From contig DJYK01000028.1 of NCBI GenBank assembly GCA_002450095.1, positions 1-64,000 of the forward strand: a stretch of DNA of 64,000 nucleotides, read 5' to 3'. The stretch is from Mageeibacillus sp. UBA6980. Its GTDB lineage: Bacteria > Bacillota > Clostridia > Saccharofermentanales > Saccharofermentanaceae. This document shows positions 16,501 to 25,407 of the stretch, one piece after another (position 1 is the stretch's first letter; the number at the start of each line of letters is the position of its first letter). The position numbers and the translations under genes are program-made. Under the pieces are notes generated by a model, which saw nothing but the letters and a program-made list of their open reading frames with translations, was not told the DNA's origin and did no database searches.

Positions 16501-16576
16501 AATGGCCTCCTTTCATTGGCGGTAAGATGTTGGCCTGACAGATCGCATGGTTAGTGTTATTTACGATCCGCTGCAA

Positions 16577-16849
16577 TAAAAAATCCTGTGCCGTCTTATA
16601 AACGACACAGGACAGATTAACTGCGGTACCACCTGTATTGACTGATCCTTCTTATTATTCTCTGATCAGTCCTCTCTTTCATGTTCCAACAAACATGCTC
16701 TGCTGATAACGGAAGAGTTCCCGTCGGGCCATTTCCTGCCCGCCCTCACGAGGTCCATTCATCTTCCCGGTCCGTATCGCAATCCCACCGCCTGCGACTC
16801 TCTTAACCGCACCTTCCGGTCAATTACTATTCCCCGTTCATCGGTTTAC
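16577..16849 (-). promoter_or_regulatory. T-box riboswitch, tryptophan specifier, upstream of trpB2
   Basis: The conserved T-box AGGTGGTACCGCAG (16621-16634, read on the minus strand) precedes a terminator. The terminator stem pairs GTCCTGTGTC with the complementary strand (about 16583-16612) and runs into a T tract (16577-16582). In the stem I region the minus strand reads GAATGGACC, which puts TGG (16755-16757) at the specifier position, matching tryptophan. Uncharged tRNA-Trp should pair with TGG and with the T-box bulge, favour the antiterminator, and switch on trpB2. Confidence 0.9.
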
Positions 16850-16855
16850 CGTGTA

Positions 16856-16885
16856 AATATACACTTATTACCTTTTTTCTGTCAA
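16856..16885 (-). promoter_or_regulatory. Promoter of the T-box/trpB2 unit
   Basis: TTGACA (16880-16885) and TATATT (16856-16861) on the minus strand are separated by 18 bp, with TG directly before the -10 box. Transcription would start near 16849 and give a leader of about 350 nt. Confidence 0.75.
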
Positions 16886-16917
16886 CCCCGGAAGCTCATC
16901 CTGTTATCCAACACTGC

Positions 16918-17097
16918 GACAGAGCACACCGCAGAGTGTAAAAGGAGAAAAAGCGACCCCTGCACTCTGTTTTACGTCAGACAGAGCACATCGCAGAGTA
17001 TAAAAGGGGAAAAAGCGACCCCTGCACTCTGTTTTACGTCAGACAGAGCACACCGCAGAGTGTAAAAGGGAAAAAAGCGACCCCTGCACTCTGTTTT
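16918..17097. repeat. Three 62-bp tandem repeats with internal inverted arms
   Basis: Copies begin at 16918, 16980 and 17042, and the third is cut short near 17097. Copies differ at only a few positions. Each unit contains CAGAGTG (CAGAGTA in the second) and CACTCTG about 25 nt apart, so it could fold back on itself, and each shares the block AAAAAGCGACCCCTGCACTC. The array fills the gap between the trpB2 promoter and the end of the next minus-strand lipoprotein gene. No T-run follows the arms, so it is not a plain terminator array. Confidence 0.85.
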
Positions 17098-17115
17098 AAA
17101 CGATACTTCCATTTA

Positions 17116-18240
17116 TCATCGCCACTCGAGGTTAAGCCCTGTTACTTCGCCGTTATTTACAATTACAGGATATGCAAGCGAGCGGACATCATACCATCCG
17201 TCATACAGCGGCTCTTCACTGACATTATCCAACACAGAGTCAGTATCCGTTATATCGCAGTTACTTGATATCGGGAGTTCGACATATACATTGTTTATCG
17301 TAACCGGATTTACACCGTCACTGCATATCAATACAGAATCTGTATACTCGGAGTAAGCATCGGATAAAAACAAAGAATAATCATCGATATAAAGACGCCT
17401 TCCATAGGAAGTGTCGGATACACCCGTAATCGTAAGTTCAGTCCCGTTATTATCAAACACGCCAAGGGCGTTTCCTGCTTCCAGCGAATCGACAAATTCC
17501 TGAGTGAATTCTATAGGCTCTCCTATCCTGAATCTGACTCGAGTACCATCCTCAGATATGCCGATCAGATCACCAAAATAAACACCGTCAGCCACGGTTT
17601 CAACCATCGGGATGGTATCGGGATCAACATAAAAGTTCGGATGATAGTCAGAGGATGTCGGTGCAGTAGTAGGAGTTAATGTCGGCACCGGAATAGGAGT
17701 ACAAGTAGGAGTCGGTGTAGAGTCAGGATCCCGATAAACCATAGTCGACCCGGTCATACTAACAGGTTCTGCATCTTCAAAATATGATTCTGCCAGTTCA
17801 TACGGTTCCAGCAATGTCTCGTTATCGTAGCAATAGCCGCTATAGATCTCATTGCGATTGCCTTGTTCATCATAATAGTAATAACCGCGAGTCTCGCCAT
17901 CATCCACTGTTTCTCGATAGCCCGTAAAAGCGTTGCCGTCACCGTATCTCATGCAGAAAGAATAAAACGTGATAAGATCTTCGTCTGATAGTGTGGCTGC
18001 ATCAACGTGATCCCCGCTCAAATAATACATTAAAACTCTCTCTATGGTTCCATCATAGTAGATGTTATATTCCAGTCCGAGATATGAGTCTATAGAGTAA
18101 TCTACACAGCTTTGATTGCTGGTGCCAATTACTAACATAACGCCATCATGTTGTTTGATCTCGTCTGCTTTATATAATCTGCATGAGGAAAGAAACAACA
18201 CCGAGAACATTACCATTACTAATATGTTCTTGTTTCTCAT
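17116..18240 (-). CDS. Lipoprotein with Thr/Pro linker (last gene of the C11 protease cluster)
   Basis: This 374-aa secreted lipoprotein has a signal peptide and lipobox LSSC (Cys about residue 20). An N-terminal domain (to about residue 175) is followed by a Thr/Pro-rich linker (STPTPTCTPIPVPTLTPTTA) of the kind used as a flexible wall-spanning spacer. A C-terminal beta-rich domain then ends near TGLNLEWR. I use the ATG at 18238-18240, which has AGGAGGAG 4 nt upstream and directly precedes the signal peptide. The longer frame start is unlikely. No family is recognised. It is the fourth of four co-directional envelope genes. Confidence 0.8.
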   Translation of the reverse strand: MRNKNILVMVMFSVLFLSSCRLYKADEIKQHDGVMLVIGTSNQSCVDYSIDSYLGLEYNIYYDGTIERVLMYYLSGDHVDAATLSDEDLITFYSFCMRYGDGNAFTGYRETVDDGETRGYYYYDEQGNRNEIYSGYCYDNETLLEPYELAESYFEDAEPVSMTGSTMVYRDPDSTPTPTCTPIPVPTLTPTTAPTSSDYHPNFYVDPDTIPMVETVADGVYFGDLIGISEDGTRVRFRIGEPIEFTQEFVDSLEAGNALGVFDNNGTELTITGVSDTSYGRRLYIDDYSLFLSDAYSEYTDSVLICSDGVNPVTINNVYVELPISSNCDITDTDSVLDNVSEEPLYDGWYDVRSLAYPVIVNNGEVTGLNLEWR

Positions 18241-18257
18241 AATCTCCTCCTTATGGA

Positions 18258-19595
18258 TCAGTTCTCCGGGGAATCTATATATACCCACATAGCAGGTCTT
18301 ACGCAGGAAGGCTCTTGCAAATACAGATAATCAATTCTCGGACTGAGATCATCCGGTGATATATCGCCTACCACATTCCAAATAACAATCGTCTGTTCAT
18401 TCGAAAACCCGATATCCCTCAGGAAATAATTATTAACAGAGGAGTCAGCAAGAAATATTGTATCCCTATTCACTTGGTAATGCCGTATATCCTCGGCACT
18501 TAGAAGAAATATATGATCGCATGTATCCTCACCGCCTTCAGAACTCCCATGGTCTTCATTGGTATTAAGGACTTGGGCAACCGCTTCGTTGTCTTCCCCA
18601 AAGGCATTCTCAAGAAACTCACCGTTAAGCCAGCTTCTTAAAGAACACTCCGCCCATGTAGTTCGAACAGGTTCGTTGTTATATAACATCTCATCCGGAA
18701 CGCCGTCTTCAGTTCTCAATACGTCCGATAAGAGCAATAACGCTCTGTCATCCTCTACCCCGATAACATTCCAGATCAGAGGATTATCACGATATACTCC
18801 GAACTCGATACTATTCCCCACGTAAAACTCAGCGGCCGGTATCGGTTCTTGAGAGTAAAGATCCGACGCATTCTCCACTTCCGGATATTCATAATCAAAC
18901 GGGAGCAAAAATACAGAATAATCTATCTCATCATCAGCCTCATAAGCGCGAACGATCTCTTCGATCTCAGTCAGAGTCGTGTGTCTTAAGCTTGGATAAA
19001 TGTTATCTTCCGCTTGATTAGCAACATAATACTCTTCTACATCTCGAATATACGCATCGACCATATCTTCGCCATATCCCAAGACGTGCCCGTGAGAGTC
19101 GTAATACCAATCAATATATTCCTGAATATCCTCCGGGATGTGTTCTACCATGAGTTCTCCGTCTTCAGAATATTCCCGGCTTAAGTATTCCTGTATATTC
19201 GTAATGTCAAGATGGAGCCCGGAATATTGCTCATATCTATGTAAAGCGCAATATAACCGAGGTTCGTTGATAAAGGAATAAGGTACGTAATATTTTACAT
19301 AATCACCGGCGCCTAATGCAGCATTTTGACATACGTAAAGATGAAGAATATGAGCCTGCTTTCTCTCCTTATACGATTCATACTTTCCGATGGCTAATAA
19401 AGATACAGATAACACCAGAGCAACAACGCCTATAACCGTTATCAATATTACCGTTCTTTTCCGAAATTCCAGAACACCCGTCTTATTCGATATTAGTATA
19501 CCGACGAGAAGGATCGCCAGCAGAATGCAAAACACCGGCAAGTCATCCCAATACATAAGAGTTCTCAAAAAATCAGAACCGGACAAAATCCCCAT
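18258..19595 (-). CDS. Membrane protein with C-terminal DUF6273-like domain
   Basis: This 445-aa protein has two N-terminal membrane spans (about residues 20-38 and 48-70) and a large outside domain. Its C-terminal third (from about residue 255) carries NPLIWNVIGVEDDRALLLLS and, later, AECSLRSWLNGEFLENAFG. I recognise this as the DUF6273 pattern seen on many clostridial surface proteins and thought to be a ligand- or carbohydrate-binding fold. I chose ATG 19593-19595 because GGAGG lies 8 nt before it. An earlier ATG overlaps the protease stop codon as ATGA and is also possible. Function unknown. Confidence 0.75.
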   Translation of the reverse strand: MGILSGSDFLRTLMYWDDLPVFCILLAILLVGILISNKTGVLEFRKRTVILITVIGVVALVLSVSLLAIGKYESYKERKQAHILHLYVCQNAALGAGDYVKYYVPYSFINEPRLYCALHRYEQYSGLHLDITNIQEYLSREYSEDGELMVEHIPEDIQEYIDWYYDSHGHVLGYGEDMVDAYIRDVEEYYVANQAEDNIYPSLRHTTLTEIEEIVRAYEADDEIDYSVFLLPFDYEYPEVENASDLYSQEPIPAAEFYVGNSIEFGVYRDNPLIWNVIGVEDDRALLLLSDVLRTEDGVPDEMLYNNEPVRTTWAECSLRSWLNGEFLENAFGEDNEAVAQVLNTNEDHGSSEGGEDTCDHIFLLSAEDIRHYQVNRDTIFLADSSVNNYFLRDIGFSNEQTIVIWNVVGDISPDDLSPRIDYLYLQEPSCVRPAMWVYIDSPEN

Positions 19596-19615
19596 TTTCG
19601 CGCCCTCCATAACTA

Positions 19616-21961
19616 TCATCCCCAGACAGATGTCACTTCATACAAATTCGTATAGTCTATATAGTTCTGTGCTTCCGACACACTGACAATCTCGTTGTTT
19701 TCATCGTAGATGATCTCCACAACAGAAGTCTCCGTTATGTTTCCGAATGAATCTCTGATAAGGAAGTTCACAAGGACAGTCTTATCTCCGTTGTTGCTAC
19801 CGAACATCTCACCGCGCTCTATATCGAGTGTTCCGTCATACTCAAACGGATCGAACAGTCCGCTTACGGCGAGTATCGGATCAAACTGATCATAATCAAA
19901 GAGTGCATAATACATAAATTCTATAGTATCGCCCTCTTTAAGATAGAAAACCTCATTTGTGGCAACACCGCTTATCGGATCGATAACTGCGCAGTAAAGA
20001 GGAGAATACCCGCCGGTTGCCTTATCGTTATAAATATAGATGAATGACCATACATCATTGATATCTGCAGGTATCGCAAGTATCGAATGATCAACTGTAT
20101 CCTCAATCCGAAAAACGGTAACATCGAGGCCGTTAATATTCAACCATTCGCAATTGGGATTAAAATCATAGGAAGAAGAACTGTCCGTATTATGATGTAC
20201 ATATTCCGAACCCATAAGATAGTAACGTTCTGCTCCGTCCCCGTTAAGATACAAACAGATATTGGCTTCCACTGATAAAACAGAGTTATCATCCGAATTG
20301 ATATCAAGGAAGATATTTCCGTAATCGTCGTAACTCAACTCATATTCAATCTCATCTATATTATCGTTGACCTGACTTTGGTTAGAATAATATGAATCTA
20401 TATGATCGTTTATATTCTCCCATACAAGATCTCCCGCTGACCAGAAGTCAGAGAATCTGATCTGAAGGAATGCAGCATACCAGTAATAACCGTCAAGTGC
20501 TTCGATATTATCGATATAACCGTCAAAAGAACGATCCATATGTCGCTGTATGATCTCTTGGATCTCGCTTTCGGAATAATCAATACCATAGGAATTCAGC
20601 ATTGATTCGTAACTGCTTCTTAACGCTCCGGGATAAAGCGAGGACGGGAACCAGATCGACATGCCGTGCGAGTTCGTTCTGGCACTGCCTGTTACGCTTA
20701 CGACACTCGAATCAATAAGCTCGGCTAACTGTTCATCGACATTCGTATCCGTAAACACGGAGGAACAGGCGCTAAGGAACGCTCTAAAGTCGATAAGATT
20801 ACCGGGGATGCTGCCCTCCGCCCCGTAATTCTCACACTTCGATGCACCGTTAATAACACTTGTGAATTCCGAAGGATCATATGTGGTGTAATAAAGCCTC
20901 TCCCAGAATTCTTCCATCAGGGAACTTATCTCATCCATAGAGGACAAGTCGATCATGGACATCGTTCCGGTGGCAAACTGCTCGGCTATATCCCTATCGG
21001 ATGAATACTGTTCCTCATATGCATTTATATATGCCTCATAAAGTGACAGTATTTCATTCCCTGCCTGATCTGCAGTGCAATCCGGATTTTGAGCAAGGAA
21101 GGTAATATACTCCACGGGAAGTCCTATCACGGCAGGAATCACTTCTTCTGATGCGACCATATAATCCCCGTACGGCGCCACGACAGAGGCCACCTCCATG
21201 GATCCCGATAAGCAGGTGTTAAATGCAATAAGGTCAAAATGCGCCCCGCCGTTCAAGAACCCTTCGCTTAACTCATCTAAAGTAAGGCAATCGTTGTAAT
21301 ACGAGGACTCATCCACATATGAATTCAAAGAATTAATAACATCGCCCGAGTCATTCTCGTAAAATATCTCGTCGCGCTCCATATTGCCATAAGGCTCCGA
21401 ATATCCGTGATTCCACATTACAAACATATATCTTTGGGCAGGATACTCCGATACACCCCAGGAAATAAAGTCGGATAATGTCTCGGCAGAACCCATGGAT
21501 CGAAGTTCTGTCGACTCGAGTTCTATCACTTCCCCCTGTTCTATCTCGAACCGCCCGAGCCGATCGATCGGGATATCAACATCATGCACTGCGTCATCCG
21601 AAAAGTAAGGATCGGTGTTATTCCAATACAATGTGCCTCCCGTCTGTACAATGACATTAACATCATCAGTGATCTCTTCGTCATCCATCCAGTCAAACGC
21701 CATTGAAGCAATTCCGTTCTCCGTCTCCAGATCTGTCCCGCACATATAGACGAGAACAGTCCATTTCGAGAGATCGTCATTATCGGCTGTTTGTGCCTCG
21801 GAAACATCCCGCTCGGAGTTCGAACGGATAAGACTCCCGTAACCGCGAATGAACTTTCCGACCAGAACTGTCTGAACCGCCGATAACGTCAGTCCAATGA
21901 TTATAAGGAATACTATTAAAGGAATCAGATATCCGCTTTTTCTGCTCTTGCCCTTTACCAT
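19616..21961 (-). CDS. Membrane-anchored clostripain-type (C11) cysteine peptidase
   Basis: This protein of about 781 aa has one N-terminal membrane span (about residues 12-35). The C11 caspase-like fold follows: WTVLVYMCGTDLE near residue 65, the catalytic His in FVMWNHGYSE near 185, and the Cys in LIAFNTCLSGSMEVA near 250. The remaining ~400 residues are a beta-rich extension without a match I can name. Clostripains cut after Arg or Lys and self-process; some act on surface or host proteins. I use the ATG at 21959-21961, 14 nt after the upstream gene, because AAGGGA precedes it. It is the core gene of a four-gene envelope cluster. The substrate is unknown. Confidence 0.88.
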   Translation of the reverse strand: MVKGKSRKSGYLIPLIVFLIIIGLTLSAVQTVLVGKFIRGYGSLIRSNSERDVSEAQTADNDDLSKWTVLVYMCGTDLETENGIASMAFDWMDDEEITDDVNVIVQTGGTLYWNNTDPYFSDDAVHDVDIPIDRLGRFEIEQGEVIELESTELRSMGSAETLSDFISWGVSEYPAQRYMFVMWNHGYSEPYGNMERDEIFYENDSGDVINSLNSYVDESSYYNDCLTLDELSEGFLNGGAHFDLIAFNTCLSGSMEVASVVAPYGDYMVASEEVIPAVIGLPVEYITFLAQNPDCTADQAGNEILSLYEAYINAYEEQYSSDRDIAEQFATGTMSMIDLSSMDEISSLMEEFWERLYYTTYDPSEFTSVINGASKCENYGAEGSIPGNLIDFRAFLSACSSVFTDTNVDEQLAELIDSSVVSVTGSARTNSHGMSIWFPSSLYPGALRSSYESMLNSYGIDYSESEIQEIIQRHMDRSFDGYIDNIEALDGYYWYAAFLQIRFSDFWSAGDLVWENINDHIDSYYSNQSQVNDNIDEIEYELSYDDYGNIFLDINSDDNSVLSVEANICLYLNGDGAERYYLMGSEYVHHNTDSSSSYDFNPNCEWLNINGLDVTVFRIEDTVDHSILAIPADINDVWSFIYIYNDKATGGYSPLYCAVIDPISGVATNEVFYLKEGDTIEFMYYALFDYDQFDPILAVSGLFDPFEYDGTLDIERGEMFGSNNGDKTVLVNFLIRDSFGNITETSVVEIIYDENNEIVSVSEAQNYIDYTNLYEVTSVWG

Positions 21962-21975
21962 TTCCTTTTCCCTTC

Positions 21976-22716
21976 TCATATCGGCGTGACCCGCCCCAGG
22001 ATTCCCGGGATCGTGTTGTCGGTATCCGCCGACAGGCAAGCGGCTGTAAAGGACAGGACGTAATCACCTTTCACTACGCAAACTATAGTTACAGTCACTG
22101 TATATTCATCCGTCATATCGGAAGTTACGGTTAATTGCGGATATGAGGAGTCAAGAAAATCTATTGTCCCCTCACTGTATTCGGCATCAGTGCATCCGTA
22201 CGATTCGATAATCTCCATGACAGAATCTTCCGCATTCGCCACCAGAACGACCTCCAGCGCATCGGCGTCCATGCCATGATCCGCCATATCCTGAAGGTTC
22301 AAACTCTCGATCGTTTCAACGGTCAGATCAAATGTGGAAAAACTCATATCTTCTTCAGAAGTACTTTCGGCATGAAAGATACTGAGCTCCGTTCCGGATT
22401 CCAACATAGTAAGAGCTTCATCCGAGTTCCGGGGACCTGTATAATCAACAGCCCAACCAACAGGCGCTTCAAATCTGATCCCCATATATTCATTAGTATA
22501 AACGCTCCCGTTAACCTCACCGGAAGAGAAACTATAAGCATCCGCTTCATCACTGATCGTCGATTCAGAAGGGACATATGCTCTGTCAGGTGAAGTATAG
22601 TTTTCCTGAACACTCCGTCTGCCGTCTCGGGAACGTCTTTGTTCCGATAAATCGGCACAAGATGTCGCTAACACGACAACGGCGCCGATAATAACAAGAA
22701 ACTTGAACCTCTCCAC
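21976..22716 (-). CDS. Lipoprotein, first gene of the C11 protease cluster
   Basis: This 246-aa lipoprotein has a signal peptide and lipobox LATSC (Cys about residue 20). A Ser/Arg-rich linker is followed by a domain from about residue 75 starting YMGIRFEAPVGWAVDY and ending in a short hydrophobic segment. The opening pattern NEYMGIRFEAPVGW is common in uncharacterised extracytoplasmic lipoproteins of Clostridia. The start codon is GTG (22714-22716), with GGGAGG 10 nt upstream. It is 14 nt before the protease gene. The domain order suggests a partner or regulator of the protease, but that is inference. Confidence 0.75.
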   Translation of the reverse strand: MERFKFLVIIGAVVVLATSCADLSEQRRSRDGRRSVQENYTSPDRAYVPSESTISDEADAYSFSSGEVNGSVYTNEYMGIRFEAPVGWAVDYTGPRNSDEALTMLESGTELSIFHAESTSEEDMSFSTFDLTVETIESLNLQDMADHGMDADALEVVLVANAEDSVMEIIESYGCTDAEYSEGTIDFLDSSYPQLTVTSDMTDEYTVTVTIVCVVKGDYVLSFTAACLSADTDNTIPGILGRVTPI

Positions 22717-22918
22717 GTCCTTTAATCCTCCCGGAACAACATCTTAAGATATAACGATATTATCAGATTATTGTTCTCTTACATATAGACGGAAGATCAT
22801 TCTGACAGGTCACAACAAAACATTTGTACTTTGTTGTCATTCTGTCCGTTTATTATCCCTTTTGTTTTATAACGCAGTGCTACAATTGCCTTAACAATGA
22901 ATAACGGAGGCAGTAAAA

Positions 22919-23188
22919 ATGAATAGTTATAATACTTGGAAAGAGAATCTTACAACAGACAATTGGGTGTGTTTTCCGTTGAGAGGACTTCATGTTCCGG
23001 TATACGGAAGAGTATCTGAGATGCAGGATGATAACGGCGATTCTTATTATGTAAGAGAATTTATGTATGGTGATCGTCTTGTTGACGAATATGATCTTGA
23101 TATGATCTTAAAGAAGACGGTAAGAGTACCGGAAGATATATTTAAAAAGAAAGAGAATATCAATATATTCGATCTGCCTGCAGCATAA
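22919..23188 (+). CDS. Hypothetical protein, 89 aa
   Basis: This small plus-strand gene has a clear ribosome binding site (GGAGG, 9 nt spacing). The peptide is acidic and soluble, with no signal peptide, and contains LRGLHVPVYGRVSEMQDD followed by the aromatic stretch DSYYVREFMYGDRL. No family is recognised. It sits between two minus-strand operons, so it has its own promoter in the 202-nt gap, where I see no strong consensus boxes. A palindrome at 23200-23220 (ACTCTCCGT/ACGGAGAGT) just after it may slow transcription in both directions but has no T-run. Confidence 0.7.
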   Translation: MNSYNTWKENLTTDNWVCFPLRGLHVPVYGRVSEMQDDNGDSYYVREFMYGDRLVDEYDLDMILKKTVRVPEDIFKKKENINIFDLPAA

Positions 23189-23208
23189 GCACGTGATGTG
23201 ACTCTCCG

Positions 23209-24234
23209 TCAAACGGAGAGTTCACACTCGTAAGCCATCCAGTCGTTCTTCTCTTCGACTCTTAATATCTTGAATCCCGCGTCTGCGAGAGCTTTCTCGA
23301 CCTTGTCCTTCTTGGTATTGATTATCCCTGAGCAGATGAACTTACCGCCGGAAGCGAGCTTGGCGGGAATATCACAGGCTATGGCTGCTATAACATCGGC
23401 AATAATGTTGGCGACGATTATGTCATATGAACCGTCCTTAACGTCCTTCAACTCGCCGGTATAACAGTTGATGTCCGGGCAATCATTTATCCTGCAGTTA
23501 TCCACAGCAACATCTATGGCAAGAGGATCGATATCGACCGCATCGACAATGCCTGCGCCGAGTTTCTTACAGATGATCGCCAGGATTCCTGAACCCGTGC
23601 CGAGATCGAGTATCTTCTCGCCGCCTTTGATAACATCGTCGAGAATAACTGCACATGTCGCCGTGGTCTCATGTGTACCGGTTCCGAATGCGGATCCCGG
23701 ATCAAGGGATACGACTACATCGGAAGGGTTTCCTTCATATTTCTCCCAAGACGGGCAGATAACAACTCGGTTCGAGATCTTGAAGGCTTTATAATCCTTC
23801 TTCCACTCGTTCTCCCAATCCTGATCCTCGACATATTTCCACGAGTCGTAACCTTTGCCGATATCCAGGAATTCAGATATCTTTGACAACTGTGTCCTTA
23901 AGATATCCATTGCTTCATCGACGCTTACGCGGCTTCCGGTTATATTCCCGTAGATCGATGTCGTATCGAATTCATCGACATACTCTTCTGCCTTCGGACC
24001 TAAGCGGATAAGGCCGTCTAATTCCGCGAAATACGCCTTAACGGTAACATCCTCACCGAGGGAGTTCACAAACCCGCCGTCTGCATAAGAAAGCGATGCC
24101 GGATCGTCGATTATCCTCTTGATCTCCCACGGATCGGTTACGGCGATTCCGTCGGCACCGATCTGAGCGAGCATCTCGCAGATAGCATCCGATGCAGGCT
24201 CATTTGTTATGATCGTAAATTCAGCCCATCTCAT
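23209..24234 (-). CDS. prmA: Ribosomal protein L11 methyltransferase
   Basis: This 341-aa enzyme methylates ribosomal protein L11 at several amino groups. The C-terminal Rossmann methyltransferase domain carries DPGSAFGTGTHETT and ILDLGTGSGILAI, and later the VANIIADV motif. The N-terminal L11-binding domain is the usual ~100 residues, with a modest insertion. It follows dnaJ by 14 nt and is the last gene of the heat-shock operon. Confidence 0.95.
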   Translation of the reverse strand: MRWAEFTIITNEPASDAICEMLAQIGADGIAVTDPWEIKRIIDDPASLSYADGGFVNSLGEDVTVKAYFAELDGLIRLGPKAEEYVDEFDTTSIYGNITGSRVSVDEAMDILRTQLSKISEFLDIGKGYDSWKYVEDQDWENEWKKDYKAFKISNRVVICPSWEKYEGNPSDVVVSLDPGSAFGTGTHETTATCAVILDDVIKGGEKILDLGTGSGILAIICKKLGAGIVDAVDIDPLAIDVAVDNCRINDCPDINCYTGELKDVKDGSYDIIVANIIADVIAAIACDIPAKLASGGKFICSGIINTKKDKVEKALADAGFKILRVEEKNDWMAYECELSV

Positions 24235-24248
24235 TATCTTTTAACCCG

Positions 24249-25394
24249 TTACTTAAAAATATTCTTAACTTTCTCGAAGAATGAATTCTTCTTTGCATAG
24301 TTCTTATCGCTCAAGGATGAGTCGAATGCTTTAAGGAGTTTCTTCTGTTCCTCTGAAAGCTTGGTAGGGATCTCAACGACGAATCTGACCGTGTGTTCAC
24401 CTCTTATGGAAGGTGTATTCTTGTCGATAATTCCTCTGTTCTTGAAACTTACCTGATCGCCCGGCTGAGTTCCTTCTTTTACATGGTAGCTCATGGGACC
24501 GTCGATCGTCGGAACTTCGATATCAGCACCGAGTGCAGCCTGGGCGAGAGTAATAGGTACTTCGCAGAAAGTATTTCTGCCCTGTCTTACAAAGACGTCA
24601 TGCTTCTTGACCTTAAACTCTATGTAGAGATTACCTTTATTTCCGCCGTTTCTGCCAGGCTCGCCTTCGCCGTATATAGGAAGAAGATCACCGGTATCGA
24701 CTCCGGCAGGGACTTTGACGTGCAGTTGTCTCTTTGTGACCTTACGCCCCTTACCCGAACAGTTCTGACAAGGTGTTCTTATAACGGTTCCGCGTCCGCC
24801 GCATGCAGGGCAATCCTTGGTTACCATGGTCATACCGAACAGAGTCTGCGTCTGAGTCTGGATCCTTCCGGATCCGCGGCATGAAGGACACGTCTCCGGA
24901 GCGGTTCCGGGCTGTGCACCCGAACCCTTACAAGAAGGACAGAGGTCCTCACGGGAGAACGTGATATCCTTCTCACATCCGAAAGCGGCCTCCATGAATT
25001 CAAGAGACATTCCGTACTTAAGATCCGCTCCTTTGACAGGGCCGTTTCTCCTTCGAGACGAACCGCCGAATCCTCCGAATCCGCCTCCGAAGAACGAATT
25101 GAAGATATCCATAGGATCGAACTCGGCTCCGCCAAATCCGCTGTATCCTCCTCCGAATCCTCCGGAACCGTCAACGGCCCCCTTACCGAACTGATCGTAT
25201 TTCCTTCTCTTATCAGGATCAGACAAAACGGAATACGCTTCGTTTACATCCTTAAATTTCTGCTCTGCGGACTTATCACCCGGATTTAAGTCCGGGTGAT
25301 ACTGCTTCGCTAATTTACGATAGGCTTTCTTGAGTTCCTCATCGGAACACCCTTTAGAAACGCCTAGAATATCATAATAATCGCCTGAAGCCAT
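24249..25394 (-). CDS. dnaJ: Chaperone DnaJ
   Basis: This 381-aa Hsp40 co-chaperone stimulates DnaK ATP hydrolysis and delivers unfolded substrates. The J domain (residues 1-70) has the HPD motif in [11 protein letters not shown] Gly/Phe-rich segment follows (about 75-110). The zinc-binding region then has four repeats [24 protein letters not shown] and CQNCSGKG. The C-terminal substrate-binding domains are complete. AAGGAG lies before the ATG. It starts 13 nt after dnaK. Confidence 0.97.
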   Translation of the reverse strand: MASGDYYDILGVSKGCSDEELKKAYRKLAKQYHPDLNPGDKSAEQKFKDVNEAYSVLSDPDKRRKYDQFGKGAVDGSGGFGGGYSGFGGAEFDPMDIFNSFFGGGFGGFGGSSRRRNGPVKGADLKYGMSLEFMEAAFGCEKDITFSREDLCPSCKGSGAQPGTAPETCPSCRGSGRIQTQTQTLFGMTMVTKDCPACGGRGTVIRTPCQNCSGKGRKVTKRQLHVKVPAGVDTGDLLPIYGEGEPGRNGGNKGNLYIEFKVKKHDVFVRQGRNTFCEVPITLAQAALGADIEVPTIDGPMSYHVKEGTQPGDQVSFKNRGIIDKNTPSIRGEHTVRFVVEIPTKLSEEQKKLLKAFDSSLSDKNYAKKNSFFEKVKNIFK

Positions 25395-25407
25395 CGGTTA
25401 AATCTCC

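Noticed and set aside
16918..17097. Possible CRISPR array (repeats of 62 bp)
   Set aside because: The whole unit repeats without variable spacers, there are only three copies, and no cas gene is present.
23200..23220. Palindrome ACTCTCCGT/ACGGAGAGT as a terminator
   Set aside because: The stem is good but no T-run follows on either strand and it overlaps the prmA stop region; it is mentioned only with the 89-aa gene.
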